DNA of 10,775 nucleotides. Source: Deltaproteobacteria bacterium (lineage in GTDB: Bacteria > Desulfobacterota > Desulfomonilia > UBA1062). The DNA lies in the NCBI GenBank assembly GCA_023230665.1, contig JALNWY010000099.1, positions 1 through 10,775 of the forward strand, written 5' to 3'. Shown piece by piece: positions 1 through 8,002 of the stretch. A program made the position numbers and the translations under genes. A model generated the notes under the pieces. That model saw only the letters and a list, made by a program, of their open reading frames with translations, was not told the origin of the DNA and ran no database searches. Position 1 is the first letter of the stretch, and the number at the start of each line of letters is the position of its first letter.

Positions 1-144
1 AATTCATTAATGAACAGGCCCAAGCCTCAGAAAAGGCAGGTGTCAGAATATTCCTCTGAACATGCCGCAATGCAAGAATACATCAAGATAAGGGCCGAGC
101 GATTTTTCCGCCGTTCCTCTCTTCGGGCACAACCCCTCCAATAG
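1..144 (+). CDS. possible 3' end of an unrecognised gene entering from the left edge
   Basis: Reading frame 1 of the plus strand is open from the first base to a TAG at 142-144, giving 47 residues without an upstream stop. The peptide is mixed and charged (it contains MNRPKPQKRQ, then SEYSSEHAAMQEYIKIRAER) and looks more like protein than the competing antisense frame. I do not recognise a family, and no start can be judged because the frame runs off the edge, although an internal ATG at 10 exists. If real, it converges with the copper ATPase gene that ends at 307. A chance open frame is a fair alternative. Confidence 0.2.
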   Translation, partial: NSLMNRPKPQKRQVSEYSSEHAAMQEYIKIRAERFFRRSSLRAQPLQ

Positions 145-306
145 CTGCTTTTTCCTTGCTTCGCAACCGTTTTTATAAAAAAGGACCTCCCCCGTCTGTG
201 TGAGGCAGGGGTAAAGACGTGCGCTGACTGAGGGTAAGTGCTCGATAACTCATCTGCATTCATGAACACGTGTTTCCTGTGAGACGCCTCTGCCTCGGGT
301 CTTCCT
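145..306. other. gene-free gap between the left-edge frame and copA
   Basis: No convincing gene lies here. An 80-codon minus-strand frame crosses the stretch but has a composition and length expected by chance. The only structure worth naming is the weak hairpin with a T-run described separately, and a 10-bp palindrome (AACACGTGTT) near 264-273 of unknown meaning. Confidence 0.5.
175..212 (-). terminator. possible terminator downstream of copA
   Basis: Read on the minus strand, an imperfect stem made from ACCCC/CCTC-type bases pairs with GGGGGAGGT and is followed by CCTTTTTTATAAAA. It sits about 95 bp beyond the copA stop. The pairing is imperfect and alternative stems exist, so this is only a candidate. 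Confidence 0.3.
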
Positions 307-2784
307 CTATGTGTCGATGGTTTTTCCCTTCAGGCGAAGCGCATTGCTGATAACGGATACCGAGCTCAGGCTCATGGCGGCTGCGGCGATCATGGGGGAG
401 AGAATGATCCCGAAGAACGGATAGAGCGCTCCTGCTGCAATGGGCACGCTCAATGCGTTATAGACAAAGGCGAAAAAGAGGTTCTGCTTGATATTGCGCA
501 TGGTGGCCCGGCTCAGCAGGATTGCAGACACGAGACCCTTGAGGTCCCCTTTGACCAGGGTAACCTGGGCGCTCTCCATGGCGATATCCGACCCATCACC
601 CATGGCGATGCCGACCTGTGCGCGCGCCAGGGACGGGGCGTCGTTGATGCCGTCGCCGGCCATGGCCACGATCCTGCCTTCTTCCTGAAGGCGCCTGACT
701 ATGGACTCCTTGTCGGCGGGCAGGACATCCGCTACCACTTCGTCTATCCCGAGCTCGCCTGCCACGGCCCGGGCGGTCGCCTCGTGGTCGCCCGTGAGCA
801 TGACGATTCTGATGCCCAGGTGGTGCAGGGTCCGGATGGCCTCGAACGAGGTTTCCTTTATGGGATCGGATACACCCAGAAAACCTGCGGGCCTGCCGTC
901 CACAGCCACGAACATGGTGGTCTGTCCCTTTTTCCGTACGGCCACGGCCTCTTCTGCTAACTCGCTGATGGAAACCTCCTGGTCATCAAAGAGCGCACGG
1001 TTTCCCAGGATCACCCGGTGTCCCGATACAGTGCCGATCACCCCTTTGCCCGGGACATTGGTGAAATCCTGAACCCCTCCGATCGGAGCCCCCCGGTCGA
1101 GTGCCCCTGTCACTACGGCCTGGGCGAGAGGATGCCCGCTCGCCTTTTCGATGCTTGCCGCATACCCGAGAAGGGATTTCTCATCCAGCCCGCCGGCGGC
1201 CCTCACATGGGTCAGCGCGGGCTTGCCGCGGGTGAGCGTTCCGGTCTTGTCCACCACCAGGGTATCGATTTTGCCCAGGGTCTCGATGGCCTCCGCATTC
1301 CGGAAGAGCAGCCCCATGGTGGCGCCCTTGCCCGTGGCGACCATGATGGACACCGGTGTGGCGAGCCCCAGCGCGCAGGGGCATGCCACGATGAGCACAG
1401 ATACCGCGGCAATGATTGCATAGGCGAACTGCGGCTCGGGCCCGATCCAGACCCACAGGCCAAAGGTGAGAAGCGCGACAAGAACGATGACCGGGACAAA
1501 GTATGCCGACACCGCATCCGCCAGCCGTTGGATGGGGGCTCGAGATCTCTGGGCCTGCGCAGTAAGCGCAACGATCTGGGCGAGCAGGGTATCGGTCCCC
1601 ACCCGGGTCGCCTCCATCACCAGCGAGCCGTTTCCATTGATCGTCCCTCCCACCACCGGGTCACCAAAGAGCTTCTGCACGGGCACGGGTTCACCGGTGA
1701 TCATGGACTCATCCACATTGCTGCTCCCTTCGAGCACCGTGCCGTCAGTGGGCACCTTTTCGCCCGGAAGCACCCTGAGGCGGTCTCCGGGGTGGACCAT
1801 ATGGAGCGGGATGTCCTCTTCACGGCCCTGAGCATCGATCCGCCTGGCTTTCTTCGGTGCGAGGTTCAAGAGCGAGCGGATGGCCTCGCCGGTCTTGCTG
1901 CGCGCCTTGAGCTCCAGGACCTGGCCCAGCAGGACCAGGGTGGTGATGACGGCCGCAGCCTCGAAATAGACCCCGATGGTCCCGTCCGCGCCTCTGAACG
2001 ACTCGGGGAATATGCCCGGGAAAAGGGCGGCTACGAGGCTGTAGCCATAGCTCACGGCAACCCCCAGCCCGATGAGGGTGAACATGTTCAGACTCTTGAA
2101 GACCAGGGACTGCCAGGCCCGCACGAAGAACGGCCAGCCGCCCCACAGAACTACCGGTGTCGCCAGCAGGAGCTCGATCCACAGGAAGGCGCCGGCCGGG
2201 GCCAGGGCATCGAGGAAGGACCCGCCCGGAATCATGGTCCGCATGGAGATGAGCGCGACCGGGAGGGTCAGCACGGCGCTCACCATGAAGCGGGTTTTCA
2301 TATCGCGGTATTCCGCGTTTTCCTCCTCGCCTGCCTCGGACGGGGAGACGGGTTCCAGCGCCATTCCGCACAAGGGGCAACTGCCCGGTTCATCGCGGAC
2401 GATCTCGGGGTGCATGGGGCAGGTCCACTGTCTCGGACCGGGAAAAGTCCCGGGGATGACGGGTTCCAGCGCCATTCCACATTTTGTGCAGCTCGCCGGC
2501 ACCGGACTGAGCACCTCGGGATGCATAGGACAGCAGTAGCCCTGGGCCCGGTCTGCCGTCCCGGCTGCAAGGGCTACGCGATCCTCTGCAGGATGGAGAT
2601 ATTTTTCAGGATTTTGCCTGAACTTCTTCCGGCAGTGTTCGCTGCAAAAGTAGTAGGTCTTGCCTCGGTATTCCAGGGGGAGATACGCATTCGCGTCGGT
2701 GGTGACCATGCCGCAGACCGGGTCTCGGTATTCCCGGGGTTCGCCGGCCCCGCAACACGATTTCGTCGGTCCGGAGTCGTTCAT
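307..2784 (-). CDS. copA: Cu(I)-exporting P1B-type ATPase with YHS and double HMBD N-terminus
   Basis: Inner-membrane heavy-metal pump that uses ATP to export Cu(I) (possibly Ag(I)). From a start at 2784 the protein has 825 residues. They run: a YHS domain (about 21-63, DPVCGM), two Cys/His heavy-metal-binding modules of the CPMHPE...CxxCGMALEP type (about 82-108 and 120-145), then the ATPase core. Core motifs are TGE (363-365), CPC in the sixth membrane helix (468-470), DKTGT with the phosphorylated Asp512, the HP dipeptide (551-552) and GDGINDAP (710-717). Late helices carry YN (775-776) and MSLSS (804-808), the Cu(I)-subgroup signature. No classical CxxC HMA domain is present. The frame also allows an ATG at 2835, but that codon lies at the predicted transcription start; the ATG at 2784 has AAGGA 11 bases upstream. 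No copper regulator or chaperone gene is adjacent. Confidence 0.93.
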   Translation of the reverse strand: MNDSGPTKSCCGAGEPREYRDPVCGMVTTDANAYLPLEYRGKTYYFCSEHCRKKFRQNPEKYLHPAEDRVALAAGTADRAQGYCCPMHPEVLSPVPASCTKCGMALEPVIPGTFPGPRQWTCPMHPEIVRDEPGSCPLCGMALEPVSPSEAGEEENAEYRDMKTRFMVSAVLTLPVALISMRTMIPGGSFLDALAPAGAFLWIELLLATPVVLWGGWPFFVRAWQSLVFKSLNMFTLIGLGVAVSYGYSLVAALFPGIFPESFRGADGTIGVYFEAAAVITTLVLLGQVLELKARSKTGEAIRSLLNLAPKKARRIDAQGREEDIPLHMVHPGDRLRVLPGEKVPTDGTVLEGSSNVDESMITGEPVPVQKLFGDPVVGGTINGNGSLVMEATRVGTDTLLAQIVALTAQAQRSRAPIQRLADAVSAYFVPVIVLVALLTFGLWVWIGPEPQFAYAIIAAVSVLIVACPCALGLATPVSIMVATGKGATMGLLFRNAEAIETLGKIDTLVVDKTGTLTRGKPALTHVRAAGGLDEKSLLGYAASIEKASGHPLAQAVVTGALDRGAPIGGVQDFTNVPGKGVIGTVSGHRVILGNRALFDDQEVSISELAEEAVAVRKKGQTTMFVAVDGRPAGFLGVSDPIKETSFEAIRTLHHLGIRIVMLTGDHEATARAVAGELGIDEVVADVLPADKESIVRRLQEEGRIVAMAGDGINDAPSLARAQVGIAMGDGSDIAMESAQVTLVKGDLKGLVSAILLSRATMRNIKQNLFFAFVYNALSVPIAAGALYPFFGIILSPMIAAAAMSLSSVSVISNALRLKGKTIDT

Positions 2785-2840
2785 TTCTTCAAATGTCCTT
2801 TCTTGCCCCGTGTGGCGATCAAAATGCGGAAGCATTCTTC

Positions 2841-2869
2841 TTTATTAGGGTTGACCAAAACAATATCAA
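2841..2869 (-). promoter_or_regulatory. candidate sigma-70 promoter for copA
   Basis: On the minus strand TTGATA (2864-2869) and AATAAA (2841-2846) are separated by 17 bases. Transcription would begin near 2834. That makes the upstream ATG (2835) essentially leaderless and favours translation from 2784. No CueR-type dyad was seen between the elements. Confidence 0.4.
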
Positions 2870-2912
2870 GAGCGCCTGCGATCAAGGCTCGTGCAAAACG
2901 AACAGCAAAACA

Positions 2913-5252
2913 TCAGCTGCTCGGGGTATAGAGCGTATCAACCTTGGTGATCTCCCATGCGGCCAGGCGGCTTCCGGAAAAGGCATCGAGGATGACCAGA
3001 GGCGAGATCGTCCTTCCCTCCCGCACGAGGATGGTCATGCTGGTATCGTCGTGATAGACCAGGTAATCGTCCACCATGAGCGTCTTCCCGCCCTTTTCGA
3101 TGGTCGAGCCGGGCTTCAGATTCAGGGAGAACGATCTGTCCGCGCGGTATACAAAGGCATAGGGCAGGCCCAGCTTCGCCTTTCTGCATGACATGACCCG
3201 GGTCTCTTCGGGCAGGGCGCGATTGATCATGTCCGGGATCGCCCCCGGATCGACCTCTTCTCTGAGCTCGAACTGGAGAAACTCGCTCACCGAGGCGATG
3301 CCGAAGGACGGGGGCGGGGACATGCTCAGTTTCATGGCAGGGCTGAAGCCTTTTGTATATACCGCATTCAGCCCCGACCGGCGGATCGCCCGCTTGAGCA
3401 TCTCCAGATAGTCCCGGGGCGAGATGAACCGCAGAGAGCCTTGCTTGGAGAGCTGCACCACATACGGGATAATCACGCCTTCGGGCGAGGCCTCAAAGAG
3501 CGGAGCAGGGGCCGATTCCTCATGGATGATGTTGGAGACATCCCCGGCGCAGACGCCGCACCCCGTGCACCCGTCGAACCTGCAGTCCGGGGTGGATGCC
3601 CCCTGGTACGCACGCTCCTCTTCCTTAAGGAGAAAAGACCGTGAGATCCGTGCGTCGACAAACTCCCAGGGCAGGGGCTTTTCTCTGCTGCGGGCCTTGA
3701 GATACTGCCCGGGGTCTATGCCGGTCTTTTCGAACGCCCTCTCCCACGCCCGTGCATCGAAGGCGTCACCCCACCCGTCGAGATAGGCGCCGGCTTCCTC
3801 GGCTTCTTCGATGACACGGGAGAGGCTCTCGTCTCCTCTGGCGAACACGCCTTCCAGGAAGGTGAGGGCAGGGTCCTGCCACCGGAGCGAGAGATTTTTT
3901 CCCCGCAGGTCTTTTTGCAGATGCCGCACCACCTCCTTATGGGCATTGGGCGTGATCTGCTCCTGCCACTGGAACGGGGTGAAGGGCTTGGGAATGAACC
4001 CGGATACGCTGATGGTCAGACCCCCTTTGAAGCGCGAGGCGATCGCGCGCGAGAGGGCGCAGATGGCCTCGATATCCTCGTGTCGCTCCGTGGGCAGACC
4101 CACCATGAAGTAGAGTTTCAGGGTCTTCCAGCCCAGTTCCCGGATGATGGAGACGCTCCTGATGAGATCTTCTTCGGTGTTGCCCTTGTTGATCACCTCT
4201 CTGAGCCTGGTGGTGGCGGCCTCGGGCGCCATGGTGAAGCCGGGCTTCCTGACCGAGGAGACGAACTCCGCCACCTGCCGGGTAATGCCTTCGACTCTTA
4301 GCGACGGGATGCCGATTGACACCTCCCGGGAGGGGCAGGAGAGCGACTCCATGATCGTATTGATATAGCTCAGGTCGGTGATGGAGAGCGCGAGCATGGC
4401 GATGGTGTCGTACCCGGTGGCGGCAAGGGATGTCCGGAGGGTGTCCATGACCGAGGGAAACGATCGCTCCCGGTAGGGGCGGTAGATCATCCCAGCCTGG
4501 CAGAACCTGCATCCGCGGGTGCACCCGCGGGCCACCTCGACCCCGATGCGGTCGTGCACGATGGAGGTATGGGGAAGCACGACGCGAGAGGGAAAGGGGT
4601 GCTCGTCGAGATCCGCCAGGATCCTGCGCCTGGGCCTCGACTGGGATCCTGGGCAGTGCACGCCCTCGATCCGGGCCATGGCTGCAATGCGCTCGCTGCG
4701 GTCTTTGGTCTCGATGCATACCCGGGCCATTTCCTCGACGATCTCTTCCCCATCTCCGATCACGACGAGATCGAAGAAGTCCTGGATCGGCGCCGGATTG
4801 ACGGTGCAGATGCCGCCCGCGATCACGATCGGATCGCCTGCTTTGCGCTCGGATGCGCGCAGAGGAACCCTGGCCAGCTTCAGCATCCGGATAACCGTGG
4901 TGTAGGAGAGCTCGTAGAGGAGAGAGAACCCCACCACGTCGAAAAGGCGCACCGGGCGTTTCTCCTCAAGGCTGAAGAGCTCGGCTCTGTTTTTCAGGAG
5001 CGCATCTGCCATATCGTGCCAGGGAGCGAATATCCGCTGCGCCCAGATGCCGGGGATCGAGTTGAGAATCTGATAGAGAACCTTGATCCCGGCATGAGAC
5101 ATTCCGATCTCATAGGTATCGGGAAAGGCTAGCGCAAACCGTGCCCTGACCTCGCTGTCGGGCTTGACGACCTGGTTCACCTCTCCGCCGATGTATCGGG
5201 CGGGCTTGGATACTGACTGCAAGGTGCTGTAGTCGACCGGTTTCATGCGCAT
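2913..5252 (-). CDS. B12-binding-type radical SAM protein fused to DUF2344 (TIGR03960 + TIGR03936 architecture)
   Basis: Cytosolic iron-sulfur enzyme of unknown reaction, 779 residues from the ATG at 5252. An N-terminal cobalamin-binding-like region (about 15-200; KPARYIGGE, FPDTYEIGMSH, VIGDGEE) precedes the radical SAM core. The core has its CxxxCxxC cluster motif at Cys244, Cys248 and Cys251 (GCTRGCRFC). A second Cys set, Cys557, 562, 565 and 568 (CRFDGCTGCGVC), suggests an auxiliary cluster. Residues about 597-770 form a DUF2344/TIGR03936 domain (LRFISPRDYLEMLKRAIRRS). The two parts are separate proteins in some bacteria and fused in others. The open frame extends to a TTG at 5282, but AGGA six bases before the ATG at 5252 supports that start. 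Relatives often sit beside ribonuclease G or ribosomal protein L21/L27 genes; here copA follows after a short gap, so a functional link is doubtful. Confidence 0.88.
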   Translation of the reverse strand: MRMKPVDYSTLQSVSKPARYIGGEVNQVVKPDSEVRARFALAFPDTYEIGMSHAGIKVLYQILNSIPGIWAQRIFAPWHDMADALLKNRAELFSLEEKRPVRLFDVVGFSLLYELSYTTVIRMLKLARVPLRASERKAGDPIVIAGGICTVNPAPIQDFFDLVVIGDGEEIVEEMARVCIETKDRSERIAAMARIEGVHCPGSQSRPRRRILADLDEHPFPSRVVLPHTSIVHDRIGVEVARGCTRGCRFCQAGMIYRPYRERSFPSVMDTLRTSLAATGYDTIAMLALSITDLSYINTIMESLSCPSREVSIGIPSLRVEGITRQVAEFVSSVRKPGFTMAPEAATTRLREVINKGNTEEDLIRSVSIIRELGWKTLKLYFMVGLPTERHEDIEAICALSRAIASRFKGGLTISVSGFIPKPFTPFQWQEQITPNAHKEVVRHLQKDLRGKNLSLRWQDPALTFLEGVFARGDESLSRVIEEAEEAGAYLDGWGDAFDARAWERAFEKTGIDPGQYLKARSREKPLPWEFVDARISRSFLLKEEERAYQGASTPDCRFDGCTGCGVCAGDVSNIIHEESAPAPLFEASPEGVIIPYVVQLSKQGSLRFISPRDYLEMLKRAIRRSGLNAVYTKGFSPAMKLSMSPPPSFGIASVSEFLQFELREEVDPGAIPDMINRALPEETRVMSCRKAKLGLPYAFVYRADRSFSLNLKPGSTIEKGGKTLMVDDYLVYHDDTSMTILVREGRTISPLVILDAFSGSRLAAWEITKVDTLYTPSS

Positions 5253-5282
5253 CATCTGTCCTGTGGAGAAAAAGGGCGGCAA

Positions 5283-5599
5283 AAACAGGCCTTTTTTCAG
5301 GATAGTCCTTTCATCTGATCACGATTTTCGTTCACGACAGACTAACCTCATATGAAAAGAATAGTCAAACAGATGTGAGTACTCTGACCTTGCAATGGAA
5401 AGTAACGGCTCAGTTTCGAAGACGAAAGAGGCCCCGAAGATGAGGGGAGTAGAGCCGGGGGCTCATCCGCCACATCCGGAGACTGAACGGTCAACCGGCC
5501 AAGAAGCAGGAACGCTTGAAAGGCTCCGGTTCCTGGCCCTGCATATGGTTGTCTCAAGCAGCGGCGCAGATACAGCCTCATGGTAGGAAAAGACAGGAA
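5283..5599. other. 317-bp gene-free stretch between FKBP and radical SAM genes, with inverted repeats
   Basis: No credible gene: the 77-codon minus frame and 63-codon plus frame here have no family resemblance and no good ribosome site. The stretch contains several paired arms: TCAGTTTC (5410-5417) with GAGACTGA (5479-5486), enclosing the small hairpins CCCC/GGGG (5432-5447) and GAGCC/GGCTC (5452-5464), and then CAGGAAC (5507-5513) with GTTCCTG (5529-5535). It lies in the 5' region of the radical SAM gene and the 3' region of the FKBP gene. It matches no riboswitch or small RNA that I can name. Confidence 0.5.
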
Positions 5600-6031
5600 T
5601 CAGGCGATATCGACAAGCTCGATATCAAAGACAAGGGTTTTCCCTGCAAGGGGATGATTGGCGTCCAGGCGCACGGAGTCATCGCGGACCTCGCTCACCA
5701 CCACCGGGAGCTCCTCGCCGCCGTTATCGACAATGATCAGTCTCATGCCGGCCTCGGGCTCGATGTCTTCAGGGAAATACTCTTTGGGCATATCCACCAC
5801 GAGGTTTTCGTTATATGAGCCATATGCCTGTTCGGGCTTGATGGAAACCGTCTTTGACTCGCCGATGTTCATGCCTTCGGCAGCTTCCTCGAAGCCGGCG
5901 ATCACCTCATGAGAGCCGAGCGTGAATTCGAGAGGTTCGGCATCGACGGAAGAATCAAAGATAACCCCGTCTTCGAAACGGCCCGTGTAATGCACCTTTA
6001 CGGTGTCTCCATGTTTTACCGGTGTATCCAT
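5600..6031 (-). CDS. FKBP-type peptidyl-prolyl cis-trans isomerase, SlyD-like
   Basis: Cytosolic folding helper that isomerises X-Pro bonds; SlyD-type members also act as chaperones. The 143-residue protein begins MDTPVKHGDTVKVHYTGRF, the usual FKBP first strand. It continues with VIFDSS, LGSHEVIAGFEEAAEGMNIGE, an insert-in-flap region, and ends with the SlyD-type NHPLAGKTLVFDIELV. The histidine-rich metal-binding tail of E. coli SlyD is absent. The open frame reaches back to 6229, but AGGAGG seven bases before the ATG at 6031 fixes the start; the longer form would overlap the divergent kinase gene and adds non-FKBP sequence. It is transcribed away from the kinase and toward the radical SAM gene, 347 bp downstream, so it is probably monocistronic. 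Confidence 0.93.
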   Translation of the reverse strand: MDTPVKHGDTVKVHYTGRFEDGVIFDSSVDAEPLEFTLGSHEVIAGFEEAAEGMNIGESKTVSIKPEQAYGSYNENLVVDMPKEYFPEDIEPEAGMRLIIVDNGGEELPVVVSEVRDDSVRLDANHPLAGKTLVFDIELVDIA

Positions 6032-6055
6032 AATCAGACCTCCTGCTGTCGGGTC

Positions 6056-6069
6056 ATTCATATATGAAT
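6056..6069. promoter_or_regulatory. 14-bp perfect palindrome in the divergent promoter region
   Basis: ATTCATATATGAAT is perfectly self-complementary and lies 24 bp upstream of the FKBP start, inside the 148-bp region shared with the kinase gene. It could be an operator or part of the FKBP promoter, but an AT-rich palindrome of this size can also arise by chance. Confidence 0.3.
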
Positions 6070-6116
6070 AACAGATAGGCATCAGAAACACAAAAGGAAT
6101 GCCCTCGTTCTGTTCT

Positions 6117-6145
6117 TTGTGAAACGATCGGAAACATGGTATGAA
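6117..6145 (+). promoter_or_regulatory. candidate sigma-70 promoter for the FGGY kinase
   Basis: TTGTGA (6117-6122) and TATGAA (6140-6145) are spaced by 17 bases, about 35 bases before the start codon. Each element matches consensus at four of six positions. The strong Shine-Dalgarno sequence GAGGAGGG follows just before the ATG. Confidence 0.35.
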
Positions 6146-6179
6146 AATATTACAATAAGAGTTCATATGAGGAGGGACC

Positions 6180-7739
6180 ATGGCAGAGAAAGAGTATGTC
6201 CTGGCGGTTGACTCGGGCACGCAGAGCATCCGTGCGGTGCTTTTCGATGCCCGGGGAAATGAGTTGGCAATAGAGCAAGCCCCGTACGATCCTTATTTTT
6301 CGATGCAGCCCGGGTGGGCGGAGCAGCGCACGGAAGACTACTGGTCGAAATTCTGCCAAGTCACCAAAGGGCTCATGGCCAAGGTCTCCATCGATCCCGA
6401 GGCGATAGCCGGACTCGGCGTGACCACCCAGCGCAATACCGTGATTCCCATGGACAAGGAGGGCAACGCCCTGAGGCCGGCCATTATCTGGCTCGATCAG
6501 CGCGTGGTTTCCCGGCTCCCTCCTCTGGGTCTTGCCGGCAAGGCGCTCTTTGGCGCGGCCGGCCTGCTCGACGCCATCCGATATGCGCAGAAACACTCCA
6601 AGTTCCTGTGGATCCAGCAGAACGAGCCCTGGATTTACGAGAAGACGCACAAGTTCGTCCAGGCGTCCGGGTTTTTCGCCAGGAAGCTCACCGACGAATT
6701 TCACGACTCCACGGGCATGGTTACCGGGATCTGGCCCTTTGACTACAAGAAGCTGAAATGGTATCCCATCAGCATTGCCTACAGCCCGCTGGGAATCACC
6801 CAGGACCAGTGCGTCAGGCTGTTTTCTCCGGACGAGGTCCTGGGGCGGGTCACCAGGCAGGCGGCGCAGGAGACCGGGCTGCCGGAAGGGCTGCCTGTGG
6901 TGGTGGGCGCAGGCGACAAGCAGAGCGAGCTCCTGGGAGCGGGTGCGCTCGATCCTCAGGTCGCGGAGATCAGCTTCGGGACCGCCACGGCAATGCATGT
7001 CATGACCCGGAAATATATCAAGGAAAAAGACATGAAGTTCTTCACCTGGCCCGCGGCCATCCCCAACACCTGGGACATCGAGATGTTCATATTCCGGGGC
7101 TTCTGGATGGTCACCTGGTTCAAGCAGGAGTTCGGTCACCGGGAGGCCCTCGAGGCCAAGGAGCGCGGCATCGCACCCGAGGTGATCTTCGACGAAGTGG
7201 TGAGGAATATTCCTGCGGGGTCCATGGGGCTCATGCTCCAGCCCTACTGGTCTCCCATGGTCTACAACAAATATGCAAAGGGCTCCATCATCGGATTCAG
7301 CGACGTGCATACCCGGGCCCACATCTACCGCGCCATCCTCGAAGGGATCGGCTTCGAGCTGAGGAGGCTCTCGGAGATCGTCCAGCACAAGACCGGGATT
7401 CCCTTCCGCGAAATCAGAGTCGGCGGCGGCGGTTCCAAGAGCGACGTGGCGGTCCAGGTGGCGGCCGACATGTTCAACCTTCCGGTGTCGCGCATGGCCA
7501 CCTCGGAGATCTCGGCCTTGGGTGCCGCCATTGATACGGCTGTGGCCACCGGGATGCACGCGAACTTCGAAGACGCGGTCAAGGCAATGGTGAAGAAGGG
7601 CAGAACCTTTGAGCCGCACGAGCCCAACTGCAGAATCTACAGCGACCTGTATCACGACGTGTACCTGAAGACCTACACGGCCATCGAACCGCTGAACCGC
7701 AGGATCGCGCAGATCATCGGATATCCGGCGGAGGAATAA
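6180..7739 (+). CDS. FGGY-family carbohydrate kinase, substrate unknown
   Basis: ATP-dependent sugar or polyol kinase of the glycerol kinase/xylulokinase superfamily, 519 residues, cytosolic. The N-terminal FGGY domain carries the phosphate loop DSGTQSIRAVLFD (11-23), VTTQRNTVIP (81-90) and IIWLDQR (102-108). Asp246 in VGAGDKQSELLGAG is the likely catalytic base. The C-terminal domain contains ISFGTATAMHV (264-274), EGIGFELRRL (388-397) and the nucleotide-binding VGGGGSKSDVAVQVAAD (414-430). Length is normal for the family. The start is supported by AGGAGG four bases before the ATG. No sugar transporter, isomerase or regulator gene is adjacent, so the substrate cannot be inferred from context, and the GDK at the catalytic Asp differs from the GDQ typical of glycerol kinase and xylulokinase. 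It is bounded on both sides by its own promoter and terminator, suggesting a single-gene unit. Confidence 0.93.
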   Translation: MAEKEYVLAVDSGTQSIRAVLFDARGNELAIEQAPYDPYFSMQPGWAEQRTEDYWSKFCQVTKGLMAKVSIDPEAIAGLGVTTQRNTVIPMDKEGNALRPAIIWLDQRVVSRLPPLGLAGKALFGAAGLLDAIRYAQKHSKFLWIQQNEPWIYEKTHKFVQASGFFARKLTDEFHDSTGMVTGIWPFDYKKLKWYPISIAYSPLGITQDQCVRLFSPDEVLGRVTRQAAQETGLPEGLPVVVGAGDKQSELLGAGALDPQVAEISFGTATAMHVMTRKYIKEKDMKFFTWPAAIPNTWDIEMFIFRGFWMVTWFKQEFGHREALEAKERGIAPEVIFDEVVRNIPAGSMGLMLQPYWSPMVYNKYAKGSIIGFSDVHTRAHIYRAILEGIGFELRRLSEIVQHKTGIPFREIRVGGGGSKSDVAVQVAADMFNLPVSRMATSEISALGAAIDTAVATGMHANFEDAVKAMVKKGRTFEPHEPNCRIYSDLYHDVYLKTYTAIEPLNRRIAQIIGYPAEE

Positions 7740-7741
7740 AG

Positions 7742-7769
7742 TGCCGTGCAGGAATATTCCTGCACGGCA
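7742..7769 (+). terminator. 28-bp perfect palindrome, probable kinase terminator
   Basis: Starting two bases after the kinase stop codon, TGCCGTGCAGGAAT is followed immediately by its exact reverse complement. In RNA this gives a very stable stem. The following T-run is poor (TTCTT), so termination would rely on the stem strength; an operator or processing site is an alternative. Confidence 0.6.
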
Positions 7770-7841
7770 TTCTTGCGGAAATCGCGCGTTCTCCCTGGCG
7801 GGGCATCATTATTGCTCTGGGCGAGAGAACAACTGCAAGCA

Positions 7842-7946
7842 AGGGAACCCGAGGCGCCGGCTCATCTCCGGACAAAGGGAGAGGGCTGCGGTCGACGGAA
7901 TATGTCCGGCCCGGAATTCGCCCTGTCTGCTCAAGCCCTGTTCCCT
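7842..7946 (+). promoter_or_regulatory. nested inverted repeats, possible structured leader upstream of the FN3 gene
   Basis: AGGGAAC (7842-7848) pairs with GTTCCCT (7940-7946), and inside it CCGGACA (7868-7874) pairs with TGTCCGG (7903-7909). The nested arrangement suggests an RNA of about 105 bases with an internal hairpin. I checked by eye for the c-di-GMP-I, cobalamin, TPP and molybdenum cofactor motifs and do not find their conserved cores. The strand is assumed from the gene that follows. Confidence 0.3.
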
Positions 7947-7968
7947 GTAGCATTTCCCTTATTTTCTC

Positions 7969-8002
7969 CCGGATCACTTCAGTGAGCCGGACTCAATTTT
8001 TT
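7969..8002 (+). terminator. hairpin plus T-run upstream of the FN3 gene
   Basis: CCGG-a-TCAC (7969-7977) pairs with GTGA-g-CCGG (7982-7990), with one mismatch and a four-base loop. TTTTTT follows at 7997-8002 after a six-base gap. It could be a terminator or attenuator ahead of the secreted-protein gene. The T-run also forms the left arm of the next stem-loop. Confidence 0.4.

Noticed and set aside
27..269. 80-codon minus-strand frame downstream of copA
   Set aside because: There is no domain and no Shine-Dalgarno support, and it runs through the probable terminator hairpin.
1018..2931. 637-codon plus-strand open frame opposite copA
   Set aside because: It is antisense to a protein with every P-type ATPase motif. 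Its composition (rich in Arg, Gly, His, Pro) is that of a GC-rich shadow frame, with no recognisable domain.
6032..6229. N-terminal extension of the FKBP protein to 6229
   Set aside because: The extra 66 residues do not belong to the family, would overlap the kinase start, and AGGAGG before the ATG at 6031 marks the real start.
6150..7655. 501-codon minus-strand open frame opposite the FGGY kinase
   Set aside because: It is antisense to a fully supported kinase gene with a strong ribosome site. The long frame results from GC-rich codon bias on the coding strand.
5410..7946. A shared repeat family linking the two structured intergenic regions (both contain GGCTCATC and TCCGGA)
   Set aside because: The shared words are short and in different spacing; the overall sequences and stem layouts do not align.
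7780..7970. Known riboswitch (c-di-GMP-I, cobalamin, TPP, molybdenum cofactor) upstream of the FN3 gene
   Set aside because: The conserved core sequences of these classes are not present on either strand; only unassigned inverted repeats remain.
7741..7985. Small plus-strand frames between the kinase and the FN3 gene
   Set aside because: They begin inside the perfect palindrome and cross the nested inverted repeats; they have no plausible ribosome sites and no recognisable proteins.
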